Assembly: GCA_021846665.1 (NCBI GenBank)
Contig: JAJZWM010000006.1
Location: 1 to 35,369, forward strand
Reading direction: 5' to 3'
DNA from: Nanobdellota archaeon
GTDB lineage: Archaea > Nanobdellota > Nanobdellia > Parvarchaeales > Parvarchaeaceae
DNA: 35,369 nt
Position 1 is the first letter of the stretch. The number at the start of each line of letters is the position of its first letter. Positions 14,659-20,680 of this stretch are shown in pieces. The position numbers were made by a program, and so were the translations under genes. Below the pieces are notes generated by a model that worked only from the letters and a program-made list of their open reading frames with translations, was not told where the DNA came from and did no database searches.

Positions 14659-14874
14659 CTATCGTTGTGTTTTATTTTTCTGTTCATTATCAGTTTTGAA
14701 CGTCGTTCCTAAATGCATTGTTTTTTCCCAGTTCTTTTTTCCCTTTATTTCTCTGCCTAAAGCAATAGTATTAGCAATCCATTGTAGTGCTCAATAAATT
14801 GGAGTAGTTACCCCTATGAAAGCTGATTTTAAATATCTATTCTCATCTCCTTTTTCCTTAAGTATAATAGTACT
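14659..14874 (-). pseudogene. Fossil of the C-terminal end of a membrane glycosyltransferase (GT2)
   Basis: The 270 bp between uL13 and the next gene are not empty. On the minus strand a frame open from 14874 reads ...NRYLKSAFIGVTTPIY, a TGA at 14791-14793, then ALQWIANTIALGREIKGKKN and WEKTMHLGTTFKTDNEQ before TAG at 14659-14661. A hydrophobic segment followed by G-K-K-x-W-x-K-T-x-H-x-G is the usual end of polytopic GT2 glycosyltransferases. The TGA falls where Trp (TGG) would suit (IY-W-ALQW), so one base change could explain it. The whole catalytic domain is missing upstream, where 14897-15335 holds other genes. TGA is an ordinary stop elsewhere here, so I call this a decayed remnant. Confidence 0.6.
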
Positions 14875-14896
14875 CTATCGGTAGTTAGTTATTGAT

Positions 14897-15112
14897 TTAA
14901 ATAACTATCTCATTCTTTGCGGCCCAGTCTAAAAGCTTTATTACATCTTCTACAGAATACTTTCTTACTGTATCTGGTAATACCTTTAATATTCTATCTA
15001 AAGGAGGGATATAATCTTTTAGTGCTTGTGGTATAGCAGAATAAGCCTTTACCAGCGAAGTCAATATTTCCTGTGCATCTTCATTTGTTATGTCCGTTCC
15101 AGCAAATCCCAT
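14897..15112 (-). CDS. Small soluble helical protein of unknown function
   Basis: This 71-residue protein is not recognised. Predicted helices (NEDAQEILTSLVKAYSAIPQ, DRILKVLPDTV, SVEDVIKLLDWAAKNE) are separated by a Pro-rich turn (DYIPPLDR). It has no cysteines and no signal or membrane segment. It lies one base after the two-helix membrane protein at 15114 and probably forms a membrane-soluble pair with it in one transcript. Confidence 0.6.
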   Translation of the reverse strand: MGFAGTDITNEDAQEILTSLVKAYSAIPQALKDYIPPLDRILKVLPDTVRKYSVEDVIKLLDWAAKNEIVI

Positions 15113-15113
15113 G

Positions 15114-15335
15114 TCAATAGTATTTATAGTATTTACCCATCTTTGGATAAAAGCTCAATCCTATAAATATCAATCCTATCACTATAAAGATTATTGAGGT
15201 GTATACCTGCTGCAAAGGTATAAATGACAAGATCTTATTTGTGTACCCACTTATATCCTTTATATTTAATCCTAAAAATGATATTCCTCCTATTAGAAAT
15301 ATTATCAATCCTATCAAAAACAGTGATTTTATCAT
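15114..15335 (-). CDS. Small two-helix membrane protein
   Basis: This 73-residue protein has hydrophobic segments at about 4-24 and 45-64 (FIPLQQVYTSIIFIVIGLIF between loop and helix) and a Tyr/Lys-rich tail (YPKMGKYYKYY). The family is not recognised. It is the first gene of the pair with the 71-residue protein (gap of one base). An upstream ATG at 15355-15357 is in another frame, so the start used here is the only one for this product. Confidence 0.6.
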   Translation of the reverse strand: MIKSLFLIGLIIFLIGGISFLGLNIKDISGYTNKILSFIPLQQVYTSIIFIVIGLIFIGLSFYPKMGKYYKYY

Positions 15336-15418
15336 ATATTTTAATAGATTCTTCCATAATTTAACCTTTTCTTATAATATATCGCAAATTATATATTAGA
15401 TTACATACAAGAGAATCT

Positions 15419-15916
15419 ATGCAGAGGAAAAGATGCTTATTTTGTGGAATGCCTGTTGAAAAGGAATGGAGTTTCTGTCCACAGTGTGGTAGGCCTCTTA
15501 GGACACAGGGCATAAATATAAGCGGACTTAATATAGACGTTACAAAGATGGTAAATGAGCTCATACCTCAGGTTTTAAATGGAGTTTTCAATGGCTCTAT
15601 ATTTACGGATAAACAACATGAAAGTCAGCATAGCCATGAAAACAGTTCAAAACAGTCGTTTTCTGCAAAAGAAGTAATAGAACCTGAAGATCTAGTATCA
15701 AAACATGGAGATACGGTTATACATGCGATTTCTTTACCAGGAGTAAGAACAAAAAATGATATTGATATAAGAAAAATGGAAAATTCAATAGAAATAAGAG
15801 CAAAAAATGGCGATAAGCTTTATTTAAAAATAGTAAGAAGGGATAAAAAGCAAAGTATAATATCAGAAGAGTTTGCAAATGAAAATCTTGTCCTTGTCCT
15901 TAGAAAATTAAATTAA
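15419..15916 (+). CDS. Zinc-ribbon protein with HSP20-like C-terminal domain
   Basis: Residues 6-23 of this 165-residue protein form a zinc ribbon (CLFCGMP...FCPQCGRPL; C6, C9, C20, C23). A middle segment (36-60) is hydrophobic-amphipathic (DVTKMVNELIPQVLNGVFNG) and a Ser/His/Gln-rich linker follows (64-85). Residues 95-165 have the strand pattern of an alpha-crystallin/p23-like sandwich (DTVIHAISLPGVRTKNDIDI, NSIEIRAKNGDKLYLKIVRR, NLVLVLRKLN). The LPGV sequence is typical of HSP20 beta strand 4. A chaperone or adaptor role is possible. TATA-like AATTATATATTAGA at 15387-15400 suits leaderless expression; it is divergent from the 15335 gene. Confidence 0.7.
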   Translation: MQRKRCLFCGMPVEKEWSFCPQCGRPLRTQGINISGLNIDVTKMVNELIPQVLNGVFNGSIFTDKQHESQHSHENSSKQSFSAKEVIEPEDLVSKHGDTVIHAISLPGVRTKNDIDIRKMENSIEIRAKNGDKLYLKIVRRDKKQSIISEEFANENLVLVLRKLN

Positions 15917-15964
15917 ATAAAAAAATATAAAAATAGGTTTTTATTTTGTTTTATTCACTCTTGT

Positions 15965-16096
15965 TTATTCTTCGTCAATGTCATCCGAATCGTCTAAATC
16001 ATCATCTTCTAAGTCTTCGTCGTCCAATCCGTCTAGTTCATTTTCTTCGATGATTTCATCGTCGTCTTCTACTTTGTTCTTGTCCTTTTTGGTCAT
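15965..16096 (-). CDS. Very acidic 43-residue protein
   Basis: The frame is open further upstream, but AGGGAGG (complement of 16102-16108) sits 5-6 nt before the ATG at 16094-16096, so this is taken as the start. The product begins with a basic patch (MTKKDKNK), then is almost all Asp/Glu with spaced Leu/Ile (EIIEENELDGLDDEDLEDDD). It is intrinsically disordered and DNA-mimic-like in charge. A TATA box (complement of CCTTTATAAATTT, 16160-16172) gives a leader of about 45 nt, unlike the leaderless neighbours. It could be a histone/ribosome-associated or polymerase-associated tail protein; I cannot identify it. Confidence 0.6.
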   Translation of the reverse strand: MTKKDKNKVEDDDEIIEENELDGLDDEDLEDDDLDDSDDIDEE

Positions 16097-16243
16097 ATTA
16101 ACCTCCCTGGTTTTGTTTTGCGCTCTGCCACTAAGCTTTACTTTTAAGAGATACATATCCTTTATAAATTTTTCTATAATTTGAAAATTTGTAATTATTT
16201 TAAGTTTTATTTTTTGCAATAATTAGATATTAATTATCAAAAG

Positions 16244-16287
16244 GTGAGCGAGAAAGCCCACATTCTTTATAGGTGGGAGGATGTCAC
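16244..16287. other. Unassigned two-stem inverted repeat upstream of rnp4
   Basis: GTGA (16244-16247) pairs with TCAC (16284-16287), and inside it CCCAC (16257-16261) pairs with GTGGG (16273-16277), with G/A-rich internal loops (GCGAGAAAG and AGGATG). The G+C content is high for this region. The TATA-like ATTATTAATAAAAG for the next gene (16288-16302) lies immediately after it, so it is outside that leaderless mRNA. It could be a small ncRNA, a kink-turn-like element or a protein-binding DNA site. It matches no riboswitch I know. Confidence 0.35.
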
Positions 16288-16318
16288 ATTATTAATAAAA
16301 GACCAGTAGTAATATTCA

Positions 16319-16639
16319 ATGGCAGTATATAGAAATGATGGAAAAAGATTCAAGAGAGATTTTGATTATCTAATAAAAACTGCAAAGGAAGACAAGAGTC
16401 TTTCAGAAAGGTATACTTACATAGCTAAAAGAATATTGCTGTCTAAAAAGATAAGATTATCAAAAGAAGAAAAGTTTTTAATATGTAGAAGCTGTAATAG
16501 ATTACTTATACCTGGAGTTAATTGCAGGATAAGATTAAAGCAAGGTTTTTTAACCTATAAATGCTTAAATTGTGGAAGTGTTAGAAAGGTAAAATATGAT
16601 AAGAGGGTACGACGTAAATCAAATAGAATTAGTGAATGA
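16319..16639 (+). CDS. rnp4: RNase P protein component 4 (Rpp21 homologue)
   Basis: This protein subunit of archaeal RNase P pairs with Rpp29 to help the catalytic RNA (gene at 29524) cut tRNA 5' leaders. In 106 residues, the helical N-terminus (1-50) has AKRILLSKKIRLSKEEKFLI matching the family, then a zinc ribbon with C56-x2-C59 and C82-x2-C85 around RLLIPGVNCRIRLKQGFLTY. The 3' end overlaps the eS19 gene by 44 nt. TATA-like TTATTAATAAAAG at 16289-16301 suggests leaderless transcription of the whole cluster that follows. Confidence 0.9.
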   Translation: MAVYRNDGKRFKRDFDYLIKTAKEDKSLSERYTYIAKRILLSKKIRLSKEEKFLICRSCNRLLIPGVNCRIRLKQGFLTYKCLNCGSVRKVKYDKRVRRKSNRISE

Positions 16640-17042
16640 AATCGCAAAGAAACTAGAGGAAGAAAATTTAACTCCACCACCAGAATGGGCATTGTTTGTA
16701 AAAACCGGTTCAGCGAAAGATAGAGTACCTTCGCAAGATAATTGGTGGTATCTGCGTGCAGCAAGTATATTAAGAAGAATGTATACTAATAAAAAACCGA
16801 TAGGCGTTAACCGTTTAAGGAATATCTATGGAGATAAGGAAAAGAATAGATACAGTGGTAGGCATTTCAAGCCTGCAAGCGGTGCAATAATAAGACATAT
16901 ATTACAGGAACTAGAAAAAGCAGAGTTGATTAAAAAAGTAAAGGTACAAGATCATTTTGGGAGGGTTCTAACTCCAAAAGGCATATCCTTTACGGATAAG
17001 GCAGCTAAGGAAACAGCCAAAAAATATGGAATATCAGAATAA
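16596..17042 (+). CDS. rps19e: Small-subunit ribosomal protein eS19
   Basis: This 148-residue 30S protein is shared by archaea and eukaryotes. Matching stretches are GYDVNQIELVNEIAKKLEEE, PPPEWALFVKTGSAKDRVPS, NWWYLRAASILRRMYTNKKP, IGVNRLRNIYG and RHILQELEKAELIKK, with a winged-helix core. The start MIRGYDV agrees with the family, so the 44-nt overlap with the RNase P protein gene looks real, not a mis-called start. It overlaps the PDCD5 gene by 17 nt downstream. Confidence 0.96.
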   Translation: MIRGYDVNQIELVNEIAKKLEEENLTPPPEWALFVKTGSAKDRVPSQDNWWYLRAASILRRMYTNKKPIGVNRLRNIYGDKEKNRYSGRHFKPASGAIIRHILQELEKAELIKKVKVQDHFGRVLTPKGISFTDKAAKETAKKYGISE

Positions 17043-17313
17043 AAACGATTTATTGGAATTGGAGCAGAGAAAGAAAATGGAGCAGTTAAAGCAGGATACT
17101 CTTGTAAAGTTCCTTACAAAAGAAGCAAGAGAAAGGCTTGGAAACTTGAGGTATGCTCATCCTGAATTAGCAGAAGAAGTAGAAAACATGCTTATTGATT
17201 CAGCATTAACAGGAAGGCTTAAGTCCGTTATAGACGATCAAAGATTAAAGGAATTGCTGCAAGCAATAGCGCAGCCAAAAAAGGAGCAGAAAATAAAGTT
17301 TGAGAACAAGTAA
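17026..17313 (+). CDS. PDCD5/TFAR19-family DNA-binding protein
   Basis: This 95-residue protein is close to the usual ~110. The family is a compact helical bundle with basic surfaces that binds DNA and is conserved next to eS19 in archaea. Visible are the helical N-terminus, then LTKEARERLGNLRYAHPELA and the ENMLIDSALTGRLKSVIDDQ core, with a C-terminal lysine-rich tail. The gene overlaps eS19 by 17 nt and is 2 nt before eL39, so all are in one operon. Confidence 0.92.
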   Translation: MEYQNKNDLLELEQRKKMEQLKQDTLVKFLTKEARERLGNLRYAHPELAEEVENMLIDSALTGRLKSVIDDQRLKELLQAIAQPKKEQKIKFENK

Positions 17314-17315
17314 AT

Positions 17316-17462
17316 ATGTCAAGGAACAAATCAGCAAATAAAAAAAGAGCATTGATAAGGCACGCGAGGAAAGTTAGTCGTCCACCCGTATTTGCGCAGA
17401 TAAGAAAATACGGTACAAGGAAGATGGATAGATCTAGAATGAATAAAAATGTAGGTAGATAA
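17316..17462 (+). CDS. rpl39e: Large-subunit ribosomal protein eL39
   Basis: This 48-residue basic protein is easy to overlook by size. It starts MSRNKSANKKRALIRHARKV and has the Arg-Pro-Pro turn and a basic tail (KYGTRKMDRSRMNKNVGR). eL39 lines the 50S exit tunnel. The order PDCD5-eL39-eL31-prefoldin-FtsY is the archaeal order for this protein. The usual C-terminal W-R-R-T-K signature is lost or replaced, so the protein is a divergent eL39. The ATG follows the PDCD5 stop by 2 nt, and its TAA is one base before the eL31 ATG. Confidence 0.85.
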   Translation: MSRNKSANKKRALIRHARKVSRPPVFAQIRKYGTRKMDRSRMNKNVGR

Positions 17463-17463
17463 G

Positions 17464-17727
17464 ATGGCAGAGCAAAAGATATTGATGGTAAATATGCGAA
17501 GGGGGATAGAAAAGGTGCCTCCTTATAAAAGGGCGGCGGCAGCTTCAAAATATCTGAGGGCTTTTATAAAAAGGCACATGAAGGCGGAAGCTGTTAAATT
17601 AAGTCAGGATGTCAATAATGAAATATTCAGTAGGGGAATGAAAGATCCTAAGACAAAGATAAGAGTAATGTGTTCTAAAGATGACAAGAAGATAGTTACA
17701 GTAAATCTTGTAAAACAGGGCCAGTAA
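17464..17727 (+). CDS. rpl31e: Large-subunit ribosomal protein eL31
   Basis: This 87-residue 50S protein lies at the exit-tunnel rim, where SRP and chaperones dock. Matching stretches are KILMVNMRRGIEKVPPYKRA, AAAASKYLRAFIKRHMKAEA, VKLSQDVNNEIFSRGMKDPK and KIRVMCSKDDKKIVTVNLV. Its TAA is directly followed by the prefoldin ATG. In many archaea eIF6 and eL20/LX come between this gene and prefoldin; both are missing here. Confidence 0.95.
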   Translation: MAEQKILMVNMRRGIEKVPPYKRAAAASKYLRAFIKRHMKAEAVKLSQDVNNEIFSRGMKDPKTKIRVMCSKDDKKIVTVNLVKQGQ

Positions 17728-18150
17728 ATGGAAATTGATGAGGAAAAGCTGAGCAATCAGCTGATGGAAATCGAGTATATAAGAAGAGAACTTGAAAATT
17801 ACATAAACGTTCTTAATAACTTACAGATAACACAAGATAATATTGCAAGGGCATTAGACGGATTAAACTCCTTAAAGGGGAACAGTGACGTTTTGCTCCC
17901 TTACGCACAAGATATTTTTATAAGAGGAAAGGTGAACGAACTTAACGATGCAATTGTGGGTATAGGCAGCAACATCTTTAAGTCATTTTCATTTAAGGAA
18001 TTAAAGTCAAAGCTAGAGAATGATTTTAAAGAGGTAAGTTCAAATATAAATTCAATAGCGCAGACAATACAGACTTTACAGGATAGAGGTACAAAACTAG
18101 AAGAGGATGCAAATAAGCTTTACGAAAGCTATCAAAACTCATTAAGATAA
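17728..18150 (+). CDS. pfdA: Prefoldin alpha subunit
   Basis: Prefoldin is a hexamer of two alpha and four beta subunits that holds nascent chains for the thermosome. The 140-residue sequence has two long coiled-coil helices (about 5-50 and 95-138) flanking a beta-hairpin region (SDVLLPYAQDIFIRGKVNEL, then a VGIGSNIFKSFSFKELKSKL segment). This fits the alpha type with two hairpins. It is one base before ftsY and directly after eL31, the usual archaeal arrangement. Confidence 0.93.
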   Translation: MEIDEEKLSNQLMEIEYIRRELENYINVLNNLQITQDNIARALDGLNSLKGNSDVLLPYAQDIFIRGKVNELNDAIVGIGSNIFKSFSFKELKSKLENDFKEVSSNINSIAQTIQTLQDRGTKLEEDANKLYESYQNSLR

Positions 18151-18151
18151 T

Positions 18152-19285
18152 ATGTTTGACTTCATAAAGAAAAAAATAAAGGATTCTTTAAATTCTATAC
18201 AGAAAAAACTTTCAAAAGAAGAAGAAAAGGAAATTCTAGAAGAAGAGAATAAAGAGGAAAACCTATTACAGCAAGATAAATCAGAACTTAAAAAAGATAT
18301 ACTGTCAGAAGATAAAAAAGAAATAAAAGAAGAAATTGAAGAAATAAAGAAAGAAGTCTCTGAACTTAAAAACATTGAAAAAACAGAAAACAAAACTGAA
18401 GAAAAAAAGCAGAAAATTCCTGTAAAGAAAAAATCTATTCTTTCGCATACTGTAACGGAAGAAGACATTGAAATGATCTATTCAGAAATAAAGTCCGCTC
18501 TTCTGGAAAATAATGTTGCATTGTCAGTACTTGAAGGCATAGACAAAGAGTTGAAAAGCAGATTAGCTGGCCAGAGTATTTCAGTTTTTGGAAATAAAAA
18601 ATATCTGGAAAATGCAATAAAAGAAAGTATTGCTGGAGTTTTAATTGCCTATGACAAGGAAAAATTTATTTCCGACGTAAAAAGTAAAAAACCATTTATA
18701 ATACTTGTAATAGGTGTAAATGGTGCTGGAAAGACAACTACGATAGCAAAGCTTTGCAAGTTCTTTCTTTCAAATAATTTAAAACCTGTTGTTGCAGCAG
18801 GCGATACTTTTCGTGCAGCCTCAATAGAGCAACTTGAGATACATGCAAAAAGATTGAATGTTCCAATCATAAAGCATACATATGGCGCTGACCCGGCAGC
18901 CGTTGCATTTGATGCAGTAAAGCATGCCGTTTCCGCAAAAGAAGACGTTGTATTAATTGATACTGCAGGAAGAAGCGACATAAACAAGAATTTAATTGAG
19001 GAATTAAAGAAGGTAAAAAGAGTGAGTAAACCCGATCTTACTATATTTGTTGGAGATGCCTTAACAGGAAATGATGTTGTTAAGCAGGCTGAGGTATTTA
19101 ATAAAGAAATAGGAATAGATGCAAATATCCTTTCAAAGGCAGACGTTGACAAGAAAGGTGGGGCAGTTCTTTCAATATCATATATTACTAAAAAACCCAT
19201 ACTTTTTTTAGGAACTGGGCAAGGCTATAATGATTTAATACCTTTCAATAAGGAAAAAACAGCAAGTTTTATTTTAAGTGAATAA
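18152..19285 (+). CDS. ftsY: Signal recognition particle receptor FtsY
   Basis: This membrane-associated SRP GTPase docks the SRP-ribosome complex. Of 377 residues, 1-95 are a highly charged Lys/Glu coiled-coil region (the A domain that contacts membrane and SecYEG), 100-170 the helical N domain, and 180-377 the G domain. GTPase motifs are G1 GVNGAGKTTT (188-197), G2 DTFRAASIEQL (218-228), G3 DTAGR (270-274) and G4 SKADVDKKGG (328-337; TKxD usually, Ser replaces Thr). GTGQGYNDL is the closing loop. It ends the ribosomal-protein operon; the 7S RNA is encoded in the same window. Confidence 0.97.
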   Translation: MFDFIKKKIKDSLNSIQKKLSKEEEKEILEEENKEENLLQQDKSELKKDILSEDKKEIKEEIEEIKKEVSELKNIEKTENKTEEKKQKIPVKKKSILSHTVTEEDIEMIYSEIKSALLENNVALSVLEGIDKELKSRLAGQSISVFGNKKYLENAIKESIAGVLIAYDKEKFISDVKSKKPFIILVIGVNGAGKTTTIAKLCKFFLSNNLKPVVAAGDTFRAASIEQLEIHAKRLNVPIIKHTYGADPAAVAFDAVKHAVSAKEDVVLIDTAGRSDINKNLIEELKKVKRVSKPDLTIFVGDALTGNDVVKQAEVFNKEIGIDANILSKADVDKKGGAVLSISYITKKPILFLGTGQGYNDLIPFNKEKTASFILSE

Positions 19286-19338
19286 AGCTAAATTTGCAAC
19301 AATTTTAAAATCTAAAGATATAAAAATAAATGTTCTTA

Positions 19339-20640
19339 CTATGGAAGATCGCTGCCAAAACCTACCGTTGGCATAATCCCATTTGGAGGATAAGAACTAA
19401 CAAAAACCCAATTATATAGAGCATCTAATTGTACACCATCAGCATCTGCATAAAAAAATGATAAATATAGAGTAGATTGAGACGTCAATTCATTAGTATA
19501 TGTATCACAGTAAACTTGAGGAGATATTTCACAACCATTTACATTACTAGAAGCTGGAACATAAGTAAAGTTATCTATTTGCCATTGAGTAGTTCCAGTT
19601 CCTACGCTATTATCTGACCAAGAACCATCAGAAAAGCCTTGAACACTAAAAGAACCAGTACTTGAGGGTGCATCTCCGTCATAGTAATTTATACTAGTTG
19701 CTGTTTCACTGTTTCCTAAACCCACAGATGGCTCGGCATTATTATCTGATGTTGAAGGAGCTGCAAAGTAAGCAAATTCTAAGTAAGCTTGATTTGGAAG
19801 CGGTTTTTCATATGTCATTACACCGTTTCTAGTATCTGTAACACCTGTGAGTTGTATAGCTTTTGTACCCTTGTAAGTAGTTGTACTAAAACTTATGGCA
19901 GAGTTCAAATTAAAGTCGCTTTTAGGGGTATTAGCGTTGAAATAAGCATAAAATACATTAGCCCCGTCATCATATTCTCCATAACCTGGAGAAAGTTCTG
20001 GAGCCTCTCCTATTGTAACTTTATTGAAAAGACTTACATTTTTCCTTGCAAAACCCATATAAACTGTAAAAGACGAACTTGCAGGTATGCTACCTACCTT
20101 TATCCACCAAACAGCATACTGTCCTGTATTGCTTTCTAACCAGGAAGGTATAACCGTTCCATTGAAGTAAAAGAACTCAATATTGCTTAGTTCTGCATTT
20201 GAATAGTTTCCATATACCGAATAGTTAGCATTTACCATTTGCTGAAAAGGATAAGGAGTAGCCTGGTTTTGCAGATTGAATATTGTTACAGGTATATAAC
20301 TTATAATATTTGTAGGTTTCTTAGGTAATTGCATTACAATATTCGATGTATTTAATGATACTGCGGAAACATTGATATTTTGCAATTCATTTAAGTATAC
20401 TTTTTGTAATGTAGAATAAACTATACCATACGTACTATTTGATATCGTTAGTGAATTAACATTTGAAAGTGTATTAAGGAAAAAATAATACTGTAGTTTA
20501 GGCATGTTATACGCCTGTATTAATGAATTTACATTTTCATTTGTATTTAGGTTTGCAGATTCTATTCCCAGTATGGTTATAACTGCAAGTATGAGAAATA
20601 GAGAAAAAAATATAGTTACCATCTGCCCTTTATTGTCCAT
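19339..20640 (-). CDS. Secreted DUF2341-like surface protein with pilin-like N-terminus
   Basis: In this 433-residue protein, a short basic start (MDNKGQ) and one hydrophobic helix (8-27) form a signal-anchor or pilin-like leader. The rest is extracellular and Asn/Ser/Thr/Tyr rich. Residues 150-250 (YAVWWIKVGSIPASSSFTVY, MGFARKNVSLFNKVTIGEAP, GYGEYDDGANVFYAYFN) resemble DUF2341, a beta-rich domain of prokaryotic surface proteins. Residues 250-433 look like a concanavalin-like sandwich. Two closely placed Cys (NGCEISPQVYC) may form a disulfide. Abundant N-x-S/T sites suggest glycosylation. It is convergent with ftsY and divergent from elp3. Confidence 0.72.
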   Translation of the reverse strand: MDNKGQMVTIFFSLFLILAVITILGIESANLNTNENVNSLIQAYNMPKLQYYFFLNTLSNVNSLTISNSTYGIVYSTLQKVYLNELQNINVSAVSLNTSNIVMQLPKKPTNIISYIPVTIFNLQNQATPYPFQQMVNANYSVYGNYSNAELSNIEFFYFNGTVIPSWLESNTGQYAVWWIKVGSIPASSSFTVYMGFARKNVSLFNKVTIGEAPELSPGYGEYDDGANVFYAYFNANTPKSDFNLNSAISFSTTTYKGTKAIQLTGVTDTRNGVMTYEKPLPNQAYLEFAYFAAPSTSDNNAEPSVGLGNSETATSINYYDGDAPSSTGSFSVQGFSDGSWSDNSVGTGTTQWQIDNFTYVPASSNVNGCEISPQVYCDTYTNELTSQSTLYLSFFYADADGVQLDALYNWVFVSSYPPNGIMPTVGFGSDLP

Positions 20641-20680
20641 ACATAATTTATATATTCAGCTTTTATAAATTATAAAGCAT
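20641..20680. promoter_or_regulatory. Compact divergent promoter between the surface-protein gene and elp3
   Basis: These 40 bp serve two genes. For the minus gene, TTTATAATTTATAAAAG (complement, centred about 20667) is 26-27 nt from its ATG at 20640. For elp3, ACATAATTTATATATTC (centred about 20650) predicts a start near 20676, 5 nt before ATG 20681. The two TATA boxes face each other across 17 bp, so the two promoters should compete for TBP/TFB. Confidence 0.5.

Noticed and set aside
14791-14793. TGA read as tryptophan (alternative code)
   Set aside because: Normal genes here (192-437, 28473-29204, and several ATGA overlaps) use TGA as a stop, so the remnant is better called a pseudogene.
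15965-16219. A longer 84-residue version of the acidic protein
   Set aside because: The Shine-Dalgarno before ATG 16096 and the TATA box inside the longer frame favour the 43-residue form.
16244-16287. Identification of the two-stem element as a known riboswitch or C/D box sRNA
   Set aside because: It has neither RTGATGA/CTGA boxes nor a known riboswitch consensus, and it lies outside the predicted mRNA.
18649-19200. An open frame of 183 codons antisense to ftsY
   Set aside because: The ftsY strand has all GTPase motifs; the antisense product has no family features and follows from ftsY codon bias.
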